Translations under genes and position numbers: made by a program
Shown: piece after piece, positions 9,246 to 23,471 of the stretch
Layout of the letters: the number at the start of each line of letters is the position of its first letter
Position numbering within the stretch: position 1 is the stretch's first letter
NCBI RefSeq assembly: GCF_018991925.1
Contig: NW_024736071.1
Span: 16,241,402-16,305,401 of the forward strand
Origin: Homarus americanus
Taxonomy: Eukaryota > Arthropoda > Malacostraca > Decapoda > Nephropidae
Length of the DNA: 64,000 nt
Reading direction: 5' to 3'
Notes under the pieces: generated by a model
Databases searched by the model: none
The model's input: only the letters and a program-made list of their open reading frames with translations
Told to the model about the DNA's origin: nothing

Positions 9246-12200
9246 AGCTTAATTACTCCAGCTAACAAACCCAAGAACATTGCGTCGGTTCAATGACAGA
9301 ACATTATTAAAACCATTATTATCTCAAAAAGAAAACACATTAATATTTTAACCTAAAGCCATGTTTAAAATCACCACCTTACACCTGAAGCAAACAATAA
9401 ATAATTCTGTACAACTCATAATAAAGTAAAGTATTATTCCAAACTCCTTCATGAGCTTTGCGTGACATACTGACATCCTCGTTATAGTTGGTTATAAAAG
9501 ACCGCGATGAAGGAGAGGGTCAACACTACTCACGTGACTCTCACTTATCGGTAAAAAGTAAACACAACATGATGCAGGAGGACTTACGACCCCACCGTCC
9601 CCTTCCCTCGCCCGCCCTCCCTCTGACCTCAATCGTCGAGGAAATACGACTCAAACTTTGCCTCCAGTCCGTGATTTATGTCCTTAGAAAAATATCAAAA
9701 CACTTTCTCTCGACACTCAATTATAAATAGTTTTTGATCAACATGTGAGTTTTGTCTTATTCTGGTAATTATATTTTATTGATTATCTTGTCCACTTGGT
9801 GATGAATGTTTAGCGAGGAGAGGTTTTTGACAGTCACGCTCAGAGGTGGATGAGTGTTGGATGTAACGAGAAACACACAGCTGCCTCTCATTGTTACATG
9901 GATGAGCATAGTCAGAAGTTTTATGTTGTGGTGGCTGGTCAAACGGGCCCCAATCCAGATGGGCGCAAGTCGTAATGGACCCCGGTTTAGACCTCAGTAT
10001 CAATGGGCACTACTTCTATAAGACCCAAGACCGAATCGGGCTCTAACTCTAATGGTTGGATTAGTTTAGGCTAAGATCTACCTGGTTTAACTTTTGTCAC
10101 TCTTCCCATGATTATCTCACCCTTGATCTTCTCTCTGGCCCTTAGCTCGACCCACACAGCCTGGAAGAGAAATATTAATGAAAGATAAAATTATACAAAA
10201 ATTCCTGACTATATAACAACGCCCTTCAATAACTTCCTAATGAGTTGCATCGCTGTTCGAGGTCAATTCGTTCTTGTTATCACGTTCTCCCGTTAACCAC
10301 GTTCCCCTGTTGTTAATCACGTTCTTCTGTTAATCGCCCTCTCCTGTTAATAAATCACATATAAATGGTTAAAACAGAGTCATCTCGAAGTGGTAAAGAC
10401 TCAGTAAATCTTGTTGATTCATCGTTTTCCTGAACTTGTGGAATACTAACATGAAATTCCTGGTCATTTTTACTTCTGTAACTTCTGGGACCTATAACTT
10501 CATCAAGGCGCACAAGTAGACCAAATTTTTATTATGTTTGTCTGCGTCTCTTCTCTGGTAGATGTTTTGGTGTTTATTATTAATATTCTATTGATTTCCT
10601 ATTAAAAAAATTATCCTTCCATATCATTGTTCCGAGTTATCGTATTTTTTTTGCATCTTCATTTATATATCATCGTTTTTAGCGCCATAAGAGAATGTTT
10701 ATTGTTTTAATTTACCAATGTAGAATATACCATCATAAGAATAGACAAAATATTCACACTTTTATGTTTGTTGATGAACGTAAACCCTTAATAATTCATA
10801 CAAATGTATTTTTTACATCAAGGGTTAGTTGTACTCTCTTGCAATATATAGGAGTACTTACACATAGACACACACGGACGCATATACACTCACGTACACA
10901 GGGAAACACACACACTTACACCATCACTCAGTGTCACCTGTTAATGTTTCCCTGAGAGTCACTTATTATGACACACACACGAGGATTAAAAGATGTGACA
11001 TAAATCATTAAACTACGCTCAGGGTCTCTACACACTCGGCGTGGTTGTGTGAGCTCTGCATGTCTTCTGGTCATTAGGATCACATTTTCTTGCATATTAT
11101 GTAATTATTCCCTCTACCTACTCTGATACAACCGTCAGTCCACTCATATTCCTTACTAAACCTTGAACCTGCTAAAGTGCGACAAACACACTCTTTTACT
11201 CCGATTACATGAGCTTTGCAATCTGAGCCTGAAACAGATTTTATGAAGACAGTGGAATGAGGTGCGTTGTGTTCTTCAAGAGCTCTTCATATATTTTTGT
11301 GTTTATATTCTACCATTAATGTCAACAAATAAGTGTAAGAATTAGTGTGTGATATATATATTGTAACATAAGTGTAGTGTTTACTGTTATTTCACCGAGC
11401 ATGAGTCTCCTTTGATTAGGTCCAGTTGCAACTTTAGAGTGAACCGAGTACAGTGAAGGACTGCGGAGGACTTGTGGCCACGCAGTATATGTCGCCTCCA
11501 CGTTGAGTATGAAATATAAGGGAAGTTCTCTTAGGGAATTTATGTCATGCGGAAATTATTTATTTTTTACCCTTGCTCACATACTTTTACCCGGTCAGTC
11601 ATAAGGGAGGAATTATTTACACCTTTTTTTTCGTAAATAATGACATGATTTAATATACTTTTAGCCATTCTGGAGTGTTTTGCATTCTTTCATGATGACG
11701 TGTTGGTCTGTCTGAAAATATGCTGTGTTGTACAGTACACAAATACTATACATACCAAATTCACTCCACAATCCGTAAATTATTTCTAACATTTCTCCCC
11801 TATAACCGCTGGAGAATCCATAGATATATGGTTAATACATAACGAATAACTCATACATAACACAAGGACAGTTCTCAGTCTGTTAATTACATTTATTTAT
11901 ATACCAACTGCTGTAAGAGTCACTGGTCAGACGGTGTTTCAGGCTCCACTATTTGATGATATCGGGAGCCACCTTGTGTTAACGTCTTCAACAGCGCCTC
12001 CCATGTGTGCTGTAGTCAGTTCCTTGAGACGGAAGGGAGCTCCGCAGGCAGATGGATAACTATGGATAAAAGTTTCGACTCATTTTCAAGATATTTGTAA
12101 ATAATTCGTATAGAAACTTCCCGCTTAGGCCTATACTGGCACACAATACTGATCCATTTATCTTGATCTCTGACACATTACTTACAGAGTTACAGTAAAT

Positions 12201-14280
12201 ATCTTATTGAGGATGAGCCATACTTCATGAACACTCGCTTATGTTATCAAATTTTTATCTATGATACTGACAGTCAGACAAGACAGATGATATCAAAGGG
12301 CAGCTACCAGAAGGTGTGGGAACTATAATGGATTCACAAAACCTGTCTCTAGTTGGTGTCAGTAGCAGCAAAGCGGTGTGATGATGGTCGACTGACGCCA
12401 ACTGAACACCAAAGTCTAGAGGGTTTCATTCTCCTCAACAACTGGGAGTTGAACGAGAGACCATTATAGCATTTTAGTTACCATTTATAATATATTCCTG
12501 CAAACATCAGAGCCTTTTTGCCTGTGTAAAGTAAACAACAAGAGCAATTGATAAGCTGCATGTTTGCGTAGGTTCACAGTTTATTAGTATGATGCGACTC
12601 TCACACACCCGCTCTTATGTAAGTCTATCTAGTATATTTTAAAGAGTGAATATTAGATTAGAATAAGCTGGGTCAGGCAGCATGTTGCTATTTTTATATT
12701 TGAGTTAAGCTGCTTGTGTGTGGGGGAGTGTCTGTCTTTGTGTCTGTCTGTATGATCTGACTCTTTTATTATATTCCCCTGTGAGTCCATCTCAGAACTT
12801 AGTAACAAAAGAAATCAACAAAAGTCAATTTAAATACAGCAGTAACACAGAGCTTAACCTTGTGATCAAGTTGATGGCATTAGGTGGTTAGAGCTGGGCA
12901 TTACAGTCGAGGGCAGTCTAGCTATTCTACTCCAGTTATCAAGATAAACCTTCCATTGTATGAGTCTTTCTACCTATGATCATTTCAGGGCATCTTCCTT
13001 AACTTCAGGTAATTACGTACAATATCAGAACTGAACGCCATGTGACACAATCTAGGAGTAGTAACCGATAACCTTACCTAAAGACACGAGGGTGTAAACT
13101 ATCATGTAGTACTCATTCTCACGTGATGAATTGTGATTTTATGCCATGTTAATCATTCACTTTCTGACCGTTGAAAATTGTAATAACTCTCCGTTTTCTC
13201 TGTGATAAAATATTAAAAGAACTATAAGATATTGAAAAAAAAATTAAATGGACAAACCACGCTTCGAAAAAGTGTTCAAACTACATATAAAAAATCTTCC
13301 TTTAGTGTAGATTTGGGGATTACATCACACACGTTTGTCAGAGAGAAGAGATTGTCCGACACTTTTTACACGAATCATATTTTTTTATGACGAAATAAAT
13401 TTAACATTAAAAGTGAACTAAAGAGAGAAAGCGAATAAGCCTTTGTTGTGTTAAATCCCCTACTGCTTCTCGTTACTCTATCTTTACTTTCTTTAATCTG
13501 TTGAAGGTCATTCGTATGGAGTGAGAATACCTCCCATAAATTACTGACAGCGGGTGATGATGGCAAGAGGTCACGCAGGCAAAACAGTTAACGAAAGCAG
13601 GACAACACAGTCAAATAATTCCACACTAGTGTTTACAATGAAACCTCATAACTTGTACTAATCGTTGAATCATATTTGAAGATAAATTCCAATTGGTAAA
13701 ACTGACTAGAAATTATTTATTTTATAACTAGAAATGTACACACGTGGATCACCTCCTACCTTCATATTAAGTTAAAATATATCATAATAATAATAATATT
13801 TATCTCCCTAATACATTATCTTGAAATATATCTTAGCAATAAATTAACTTATTTTCTCACTACCTTCCTCTAATCTTCCTCTGAAATATATATCCCCATA
13901 GTAAAAAGCCAGTTATTTACGGTTTACACTACACCAAATGCACAATAACAATAATACTAGTTATCTACTCTTCAAATGACCTTAATAACCTACCTTACTT
14001 ATATTCCTGACCAGTTAACAGTCACTAACATTCACCTTTATTAGATATAAAAACCTAAAGACAAATTCGTTTTCATTTCCACTCACCCATCACCCCTGGT
14101 TTAAGCTCGGCAACAAGGCATGAAATATGTATATTCTTGTTTTTGTTTTTATAGACGAACATAAAACATTTCTGGTGTGTAATTATGATCATTACGTGCC
14201 GGTGTTTCTGATTAAAAAAAACCCGGATAAAAACAAAAAGAGAAAAACGTGGGAAATTTATTTTTTGTGTTTGAATTTAT
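9245..14280. other. 5-kb AT-rich spacer, no gene seen
   Basis: The longest repeat-poor stretch of the window. It holds a degenerate ~20-bp repeat built on CACGTTCTCCTGTTAAT at 10282-10347, CA-rich text at 10860-10920, scattered poly-T and poly-A, and a few AATAAT runs near 13784. Open frames (e.g. 9488-9730, 9776-10003, 10695-10955, 13375-13566) show no recognisable domain. An exon of an unfamiliar gene could be missed by eye. Confidence 0.5.
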
Positions 14281-14720
14281 TCTTGTGATTCTTGGTGGTG
14301 TTATGAATCATGGTAGTGCTGTGTGATTCATGGTAGTGCTCTGTGATTCATGGTAGTGCTCTGTGATTAATGACAGTACTGTGTAATTCATGGTAGTGCT
14401 CTGTGATTCATGGTAGTGCTCTGTGATTCATGGTAGTGCTCTGTGATTAATGACAGTACTGTGTAATTCATGGTAGTGCTCTGTGTGATTCATGGTAGTA
14501 GTGCTGATTCATGGTAGTGCTGTGAGAGGTAGCTGTGTGATGAATCATGGTAGTGCTGTGTGATTCATGGTAGTGCTGTGTGATTCATGGTAGTGCTCTG
14601 TCATTCATGGTAGTGCTCTGTGATTCATGGTAGTGCTGTGTGAATCATGGTAGTGCTCTGTGATTCATGGTAGTGCTCTGTGATTCATGGTAGTGCTGTG
14701 TGATTCATGTCAGCATTGTG
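14281..14720. repeat. 20-bp minisatellite with 80-bp higher-order unit
   Basis: Tandem array of GATTCATGGTAGTGCTCTGT, about 20 units with CTC/CTG variants. A diverged unit beginning GATTAATGACAGTACT occurs at 14365 and again at 14445, exactly 80 bases apart, so four 20-bp units were copied together. Near 14500-14535 the phase breaks with short indels. Confidence 0.93.
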
Positions 14721-15038
14721 TGATCATTGCTTCTGTTATTATGAAATAAATCACCAAAACTGTGAAGTAATTGGCTGGCGTAATTGGACTGAACACCTGT
14801 ATCTCGTGACTTACCTACCGTGTGTGTGTTCACCTCCACAGTAAGGTGTAACATGTAATTAGCAGTAAGGTATTATCATCCACCTATCCATGTATCCATC
14901 TATCCACATTTAATCCCATCCATTTTCCTATCCAACTATCCTCCAATCCACCCACCCACTTCCCAACCCACTCACGCAGCCTTTCATCCATCTACCCACA
15001 TCAATTATTTCCATTCTCAATAAACGGAGACAGAAATA

Positions 15039-15040
<2 letters not shown>
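14721..15040. other. spacer with degenerate ATCC/CCAC text
   Basis: 14880-15000 has many TATCCA and CCACCCA words, a decayed (ATCC)n-like tract. No gene seen. Confidence 0.5.

Positions 15041-15082
<42 letters not shown>
15041..15082. repeat. (GT)n microsatellite
   Basis: About 21 GT units. Confidence 0.97.
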
Positions 15083-15084
<2 letters not shown>

Positions 15085-15428
15085 CTGTGGGTGTATGTGT
15101 GAAAGAGAGAGATAGAGATGGAGGGGTGAAAGTGATTCGTTGGAAAGTGGTGACGTCACATACCTTTTTCGTCCAATCAGCTTGCAGGTAGTATTGATGG
15201 CGTCACTGGCCAAAAGAGAAAGAGAGAGAGAACAGTCCATCTTGTTAAAAGTCAATTTCCTAAACCAACCTTCACCTCTCCGGGATAGGAAATAACTGAA
15301 GCAACATCGATACGTAATGGGTTTTTTCTTCCCACGACACACGTACACAATTTATGTTTTTGGGGGTAATAATGGAAACTGTTTAACTTACATGGGAACA
15401 TTGAGTAAGTTTTTTCATCTTCGTTTTG
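15083..15428. other. no feature seen
   Basis: Short GA-rich patches at 15104-15115 and 15212-15230. No gene recognised. Confidence 0.5.
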
Positions 15429-15433
15429 TGTGC

Positions 15434-15510
<77 letters not shown>
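15429..15510. repeat. (GT)n microsatellite
   Basis: About 40 GT units with one TTG interruption near 15449. Confidence 0.97.
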
Positions 15511-16950
<1,440 letters not shown>

Positions 16951-17325
16951 TGATGCGTGTGAGTGCATGTGTTTCCAGTACATACACCTCCGACCCTAAG
17001 CCAGTTATGGTATCAAGTAAAGTCACTTTAAATCTCTATTTTACATGGTCGTGTCTAGCAATATTTATTTAGACTATGATACCTGTCCAACACCGAGGCC
17101 TGAAGCGCGTGTTATTCTCACGTGGGGAAATGATATACAAGCAGCGCTGATCCTGTGAGGTAATACACGTGTGGGCGGCGTGCAGCGGTGGGCGTGCAGC
17201 GGTGGGCGTATAGCAGTGGGCGTGAGTTGAATGAATTCCCAAGATAATAACAGAGAGGCGGGAACATAACGCTGTGTGAAGGTGATGAACGTTTATCTTT
17301 GATGTGCTCTTGGCTACCTGTTTAA
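16951..17325. other. spacer with a 14-15-bp tandem repeat
   Basis: 17172-17223 carries about four units of GTGGGCGTGCAGCG-type sequence, unusually GC-rich for the window. Otherwise nothing seen. Confidence 0.6.
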
Positions 17326-17560
17326 CCTGGCTAATCTAACCTCACCTAATCTAACTTCACCTAATCAAACCCTATAATATAAAACTAACTTAACAAATAT
17401 ACCTAGTGCAACCTAAACCTTCTCTAACCTGAATACTGTAATCTAATTAATCTACCTTAACTTAACCTTACTTGTATCGACCTTCATTAAACCTAAGTGT
17501 GAACCTATTTAATCTAACTTAACCTAACCCTAACCTAACCCTAAACTAATATAATCCTTC
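17326..17560 (-). repeat. degenerate AACCT (telomere-like) block
   Basis: Dense AACCTAA, TAACCTCACCTAATC and CTAACCCTAACC words, one orientation, similar in style to 8206-8372. Confidence 0.6.
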
Positions 17561-18377
17561 CCCTCTACAGTCTGCAGCAGAAACTCTGTAACCGAGACAT
17601 GAAACAGTTATTAATTCACCTTGTTTACTCTACCATAAATGTAATATAAGTCAAATATAATATAAATAATAGCTAAATAATCTCAAATCAAACATATGAG
17701 TTGATACTGCATTTTTTTATCCATAATATAGATAACGTCTATGGTTTGGTATCAAGGGTAACAGGTTACTAATGTTTCCCCTGAGACAGAAACCAGTAAA
17801 TAAACATAATGCTCGTAAGTATTAATATATGTTTCGTTATATAATATAGATATAACAATTTCCTCGTTATATTCTCTGGGTGTTTTAGTGAAATAGTTAA
17901 TATAATGTATTTAAGGGGTTAATTCACCTTATTAAAGTTAGTTTCATTAATTTCATTGTTGTTCAAGAATTAAGAATCATCCTCAAGTGGTTAAGTCATA
18001 GTCCTAAGTCATCGTCTGAAGGAGGGTTAAGTCATCGTCTGAAGTTGTTAAGTCCAAATCCTGAAGGGGGGTTAAGTCATCGTCCTCAAAGGCATTATTA
18101 ACGCACCGTCCTCAAAGGCATTAAGCCAACATTTTCAAAGGGGGTTTAAATTGCCACTGAAATTGAAATCATTAAAGAAAAAAAAAGAAGAAACTCAACA
18201 CGTGTAAGTAAGTACATAATCCACTCTTCCTGCTATTGAATTTATGAATCACATTAAAGAAGAAAAAAAATACCTGCACTAATTAACAATTATCAAAGTT
18301 ACCGCTGAAACATAAACGGTAAAAATATCTCAATGGCCGTGAGTCTAGCTAATGGTACACCTGGCTTAGTGAGTTCA
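17561..18377. other. spacer with a degenerate ~30-bp repeat
   Basis: 17985-18130 repeats GGTTAAGTCATCGTCTGAAG / CACCGTCCTCAAAGGCATTA-type phrases four to five times with strong divergence. The rest is AT-rich with nothing recognised. Confidence 0.5.
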
Positions 18378-18712
18378 TTACAGTGAGAGCCTTCTGTTGA
18401 GAGTCTTCTGTTGAGAGTCTTCTGTTGAGAGTCTTCTATTGAGTCTTCTGTTGAGAGCTTTCTGTTGAGAGCCTTCTGTTGAGAGTCTTCTGATGAGTCT
18501 CCTGTTGAGAACGTTAATCCTTCTGTTGAGAGTCTTCTGTTGAGAGTCTTATGCTGAGTCTTCTGTTGAGTCTTCTGTTGAGAGCCTTCTGTTGCGAGTC
18601 TTCTGTCGAGAACCTTGAGCTTTCTGTTGAGAGCCTTCTGTTGAGAGCCTTCTGTTGAGAGCCTTCTGTTGAGAGCCTTCTCTTGACAGCCGTCTGTTGA
18701 GAGCCTTCTGTT
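18378..18712. repeat. 14-bp minisatellite, ~23 units
   Basis: Tandem units of GAGCCTTCTGTTGA with GAGTC variants and small length changes. Because 14 is not a multiple of 3 and the unit lacks stops on the minus strand, all three minus frames read a Leu/Asn/Arg/Ser/Thr/Glu/Gln repeat with a 14-residue cycle. This explains the 170-codon open frame, which is not evidence of a gene. Confidence 0.92.
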
Positions 18713-18884
18713 ATACATCTCATTCTTAACTATATATCTGTTTTTTTTGGCGACGATTTTATTAAAAAAATACGATAAATAGATAATATTGTGAGTAATT
18801 CCTGATGACATTCTTGATAATTAAATGTACAATTTTGTTTATATGCAAGTTGATCTACTTGACTTAGCCCAGGTGGAAGGACAG

Positions 18885-18887
<3 letters not shown>

Positions 18888-18921
<34 letters not shown>
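18888..18921. repeat. (AC)n microsatellite
   Basis: About 17 AC units. A short AC run recurs at 18951-18960. Confidence 0.96.
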
Positions 18922-18925
<4 letters not shown>

Positions 18926-19915
18926 CCTCCTCCACACACGTCCATAGCCACACACACACAAGACAGCACTTTAATGCCTTCCTGCCTCCTAAAATTTGCT
19001 AAAACAAGCCGAAATATGACCTTATTATATCTATGTGCTAAAAAAGGGTCATAATAAATATACACCTTTCATGGCCAGGAGAGAAAATTGTATTTTATGT
19101 CGTAAACTTTAAAGGTGAGGTGTGCACTATGAGAGAGGAGGAGCAGGGAGTGAGGGGCAGGGGGTGTGAGTGAGGTGAGGGGCCCAGCTGTTCGGTGATG
19201 ATGGCTGCCACGATTACCTCTGGTCACACACCGTTTTTCACCACCCTGTTACAACTTTATGACTCAATATAAACAAACGATCGATTATCCCACAGGGGCT
19301 TTACCATCACTTACACGCCATTATAGTGATGCCCATGACTCCTGTCGGCCTTGATAATTTTACTTTTATTTTTTTATTTTTTTTTTCAAGGGTGATGAGT
19401 GAGGTCGTCATCCAGCTTAATATATAACCAGATATTAAATGTATAACTTTTTTCAAATAAATACTATAAGTGAATGGATTAAAAGGGTAATATAATACTC
19501 CATGATGTTTTGTTGGTTATTATGAGAGTTAATGTAGTTTGACGTTAATTTTTATCCAATTCTTCGTTTGTTTTTCGATATTAATCTTTAACTAATAAGT
19601 CTCAATAATATTTTCTGTCTGTATACATTTATATATTTTTATAAACACAAAATAATAATCTAGTGAGAATATAAGAAATTATTTAATATATTTTTAGCGA
19701 TACACATGAATGAAGTTAATCATGAATGAAGTTTGTCATGAATGAATGAAGACAAAAGTCAATCTCTCATAACCCTCATGACAGAGTTAATGATGACTCG
19801 TACTTACTCTAGTCGTCAGTGAGTCAGTCAGTACTCTAAGTTGTTTTGTATCCAGGTCAATTATTATTGTTTAAGAGTTTTAATAATTTTATGAGTTTCT
19901 ATTGGTTGTATTTAG

Positions 19916-19917
<2 letters not shown>
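18922..19917. other. no feature seen
   Basis: AT-rich spacer with a poly-T run at 19364-19386 and GAATGAATGAAG repetition at 19710-19750. Confidence 0.5.

Positions 19918-19982
<65 letters not shown>
19918..19982. repeat. (AC)n microsatellite
   Basis: About 32 AC units. Confidence 0.97.
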
Positions 19983-19984
<2 letters not shown>

Positions 19985-20189
19985 ACTTTTCTCACATAAA
20001 CAGCGGCGGCAAGTGTGACCCGAGCGGAAAGCCAGATTGATGTTTTCATTACCTGGGTAAGTGGACCTGATTAGTCTCCGTCACATACTAATGGTCTTAT
20101 TATACGCTCCAACACGCTTGTCTGTCTGTTGTGGTAAGTGTAGTATAAGTCCCTCCTGGTCTTAAGTGTAGGTCTTAGGTTTTAGTTCT

Positions 20190-20270
20190 CATCTCAGTGT
20201 TGGTCTCGGTCTTATTTCTCATCTCAGTGTTGGTCTCGGTCTTACTTCTCATCTCAGTGCAGGTCCCTGA
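20190..20270. repeat. 30-bp tandem repeat, ~3 copies
   Basis: TTCTCATCTCAGTGTTGGTC plus CGGTCTTA-type sequence repeats three times, the last copy diverged. The rest of 19983-20634 shows nothing. Confidence 0.85.
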
Positions 20271-20631
20271 GGCGTGAATCTATAGTATATCAAAGAAAAA
20301 ACTTAAGATCAGAAGCACACGATACCCCATGACATCTTGGTTAATCCTAGGAAAAAATAAACACACAAATTCTCTGAACACAATGGTATAGAGAGTTATG
20401 ACGCCTTAGTTCGTCCTGGGAGATATATATTTACTCTGCGTGGAAACATGATATATGGGAAGGTTGTTAAAGTGTCATTGAAAAAAATAAAGGTTTGATT
20501 GATCACCTTAGTGTCACCTGGTCCCGATGTTTAACACTCAAGCTAGTCCTGTTGAGAGCTGTCAACTATACATGTTCCTTAATGGTTTGAGTCAACGAGG
20601 TTATAATATTGTAATGTATGGATTAAGGTGA

Positions 20632-20634
<3 letters not shown>

Positions 20635-20678
<44 letters not shown>

Positions 20679-20705
20679 TAATAATAATAATAATAATAAT
20701 AATAA
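20635..20705. repeat. (TAA)n microsatellite
   Basis: About 23 units with one GAT interruption. Confidence 0.96.
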
Positions 20706-20770
20706 TATAAAAACAATAATAAAAGGTAAAAACAAATACAATTAGAATCAACAAGACCAAATCCCTTCAT

Positions 20771-20774
<4 letters not shown>

Positions 20775-20826
<52 letters not shown>
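20775..20826. repeat. (AC)n microsatellite
   Basis: About 25 AC units. Confidence 0.97.
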
Positions 20827-20829
<3 letters not shown>

Positions 20830-20909
20830 GAATGTATATCATTATGTCTAAATCACATGTAAGTTTGTATATTTTCAGCCACCTGCTGCAACTCTATTAA
20901 TAAACCGTT

Positions 20910-20935
20910 TATTATTATTATTATTATTATTATTA
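20910..20935. repeat. (ATT)n microsatellite
   Basis: About 8 ATT units, opposite in strand sense to the nearby (TAA)n array. Confidence 0.93.
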
Positions 20936-21395
20936 CACAATTAATGCCCCTCGCCACCTGAGATTCTCATATAAACAAGAGGATCACTTCTCGACTGCAT
21001 CTTACTGCCCAAAACTCACTCAAGAACAACCAAGACAGAGTGCTACAGGGGAGTGAATCATTACACAGGAAACTCCCCAATAGGCCCCAGATACAGAGAA
21101 TACAAACCTTCTTATAGTATTGGTCAGTATTGTGTTATGACTTGACGACACCTGGAAATGTTGAGTAATGATTGGTGTAGATATCATGTAGGGTCGAGTT
21201 TCTCTCCTAAGGGTGTATGAGGGAAGGAGGGGGGGAAGGAGAGGAGAGGAAGAGGTTTAGGAGGAAGAGAGAGGAAAAAAAGGAAAGATTAGGAGGTGGA
21301 GGAGGAGGAATGTGTTGCGAGAGAGACAGAACGGAAAAGATACAGTATATAGATTAGTGTAGAGAGATAGATAAAAAGAAGAGAGATGCATGGGT

Positions 21396-21399
<4 letters not shown>
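20936..21399. other. spacer, purine-rich at 3' end
   Basis: 21220-21330 is GA/GGA-rich low-complexity sequence. No gene seen. Confidence 0.6.
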
Positions 21400-21452
<53 letters not shown>

Positions 21453-21516
21453 TAGAGAGAGAGTCAGAGACGTAGAGAGACAGGTGGAGAGATAGATAGA
21501 GAGAGAGAGAGCTGAC
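21400..21516. repeat. (AG)n microsatellite, interrupted
   Basis: A pure array of about 24 units to 21449, then shorter GAGA runs mixed with GATA and CAGA to 21516. Confidence 0.95.
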
Positions 21517-22467
21517 CTAATCTACCTGTACTCCACAGACTTACTGTTCTCCATAATGGCGGCTTTCATTACCTGGTCCAGCTCAGCTTAGCACGAGTTA
21601 GTCATGGCTGGTGATTCATCCATTAACCATCTCCATTTTCTTCATCACTTGAATATTAAATGGCCAAACGGGTCATTTTTCATCCAGAACATCACATAGG
21701 GGGGAGTGTGTGGGAGTGGTGTAGTGTGGGAGTGGTGTAGTGTGGGGGAGTGTGGGAGTTTTAACTGATAATCGTGTGTGTGTGGGAGGTGTGGTAATTA
21801 TTTCAATGTGTATTTTATAACGTAATGATTCTGATGTTAATAATTGGTCATGTGAATTATTATTTATAGTATGGATTATTATATAGGTTATTTGTGATAG
21901 TTGTAGTTGTGGTGGTGTGCTGTAGTTAGTAGTTTTGATTATGTTGGTAGTAGTAGTAGTAGTAGTAGGGGGAGGTTGTAGTAATAGTAGTGGTAGTAGT
22001 ATAGTAGTTATTGTATCTATTGTAGTTATAGTCGCTGTCTCTTATTCTTTCTGCCTACCTATACACTTTCTCTGTCTGTGTCTGTCGTTCATTTTATGTC
22101 TGTCTGTTTCTTTGTCTCTCTCTCTATCTCCATTTATTCTCTCTTCGTAACCCCTCTCCTCTCATTCTTGTGCTGGTAACTGAGTGATTCGTCTATGCTA
22201 ATTTCCCAAGAAAACTTAAGAGCATTTCAGATCATATTTAAATAAATCGGAAACAACCAAACGTCTCCCTTTATACTGCAACAAAATTATGTATAATAAC
22301 TGTACTATGTAATCTGTAAGGATGGAGCACTTTACAGAAGGGTGGTGTAATAATCAGACGCGACATTTGAAACCATAATGAGATGAATAATTACAGTAAT
22401 TAGGATTAAAGTTAGGTATTTAAAAGCCACAGGTGGATCATTAACCTTCTTTGCTGTGGTGTGCTGG

Positions 22468-22470
<3 letters not shown>
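21517..22470. other. spacer with small repeats
   Basis: 21705-21760 has three ~17-bp GTGTGGGAGTGGTGTA units. 21945-21968 is (GTA)n, and 22040-22145 is CTGT/TCTC-rich. No gene seen. Confidence 0.6.

Positions 22471-22516
<46 letters not shown>
22471..22516. repeat. (AG)n microsatellite
   Basis: About 23 AG units. Confidence 0.97.
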
Positions 22517-22519
<3 letters not shown>

Positions 22520-22674
22520 CTTCACGGGTAACTACGGTTGTATCTCAATTCTGATAATATTCCTGTATGCAGATGTATTACAAAAATAGCGTAATATCCT
22601 CCATGTGAGTATTTTGATAGCATATTCTTTCAGGACAGACGTAGATAAACGTATTTATTCGTAATATTAATAAC

Positions 22675-22810
22675 TAGCAAAATTGTCCGGCTCTGTTCGG
22701 ATTAGGTAAATACTGTATAACTTTGACTGACAGTTTGTCCTCCCGTTTTGGAGTTATGGCTGGGACAGACAGACACAGACAGACAGACACTTCCTTTTAA
22801 TATTATAGAT
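22675..22810 (+). mobile_element. interspersed-repeat tail, retroelement-like
   Basis: Contains TTTTGGAGTTATGGCTGGGA followed by repeated CAGACAGACA and an AT-rich end. The reverse complement of 31256-31283 shares about 17 bases of this phrase, again followed by a simple-repeat tail, so this is a repeat family with at least two copies in the window. Assignment to a non-LTR retroelement 3' end is inference. Confidence 0.45.
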
Positions 22811-23070
22811 ATCACGTTAAATTGGCAGGTAAGTGAATAATTCAGGCGAGACAGGTGTCCCTTTACCTGTGGCTTCCAAGAAATGCCACACTAAAGTTCA
22901 GACTACATATGAAAGATGCTTAGATAATTCCAAGTTTCTATAACTACGCACTTCTCAGGTACAACAAGGCTGTAGCTGTACCACAAACTTCATCTCGATT
23001 TCATCCACTGTATTATTTGTATCTGATATGAGCATGCGATTAGTTGTATGGATTTCTTAAAGATTATGAA
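22811..23070. other. no feature seen
   Basis: Unique-looking AT-rich sequence. Confidence 0.5.
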
Positions 23071-23218
23071 GAGAGAGAGAGATAAAGAGAGAGAGAGAGA
23101 GAGAGAGGGGGGATGAGAGAGAGAGAGAGAGAGGGTGAGAGTGAGGGAGTGAGAGAGAGGGGTGGTGAGAGAGAAAGAGAGAGAGGGTGAGAGAGAGGGG
23201 GTGGTGAGAGAGAGAGAA
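23071..23218. repeat. (AG)n with G-run interruptions
   Basis: GAGAGA blocks separated by GGGG and GGTG inserts, giving a loose ~30-40-bp super-period. The Leu/Ser/Pro-rich minus frame is an artefact. Confidence 0.93.
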
Positions 23219-23402
23219 TTATCTCAATAAATGTGTATTTACTCAACCTAATGAACTGCAAATGGAAATGAACTCTCCATTAAACGACAGTATTTAAGCT
23301 TGTTTTCGTAAACCCGAATAAAATTAAATCTAATGCGCTTTTTATGGCTATGAAATTAACAGCAAATATTTACATAACATTAAATGTGCAGCTGATGATA
23401 TA

Positions 23403-23471
23403 GCAGTTGGTCGAGCAGCAGCAGCTGGTCGAGCAGCAGCAGCTGGTCGAGCAGCAGCTGGTCGAGCAGCA
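23403..23471. repeat. 18-bp tandem repeat rich in CAG
   Basis: Units of GTCGAGCAGCAGCAGCTG, about four copies with 15- and 18-bp lengths differing by one CAG. Confidence 0.9.
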
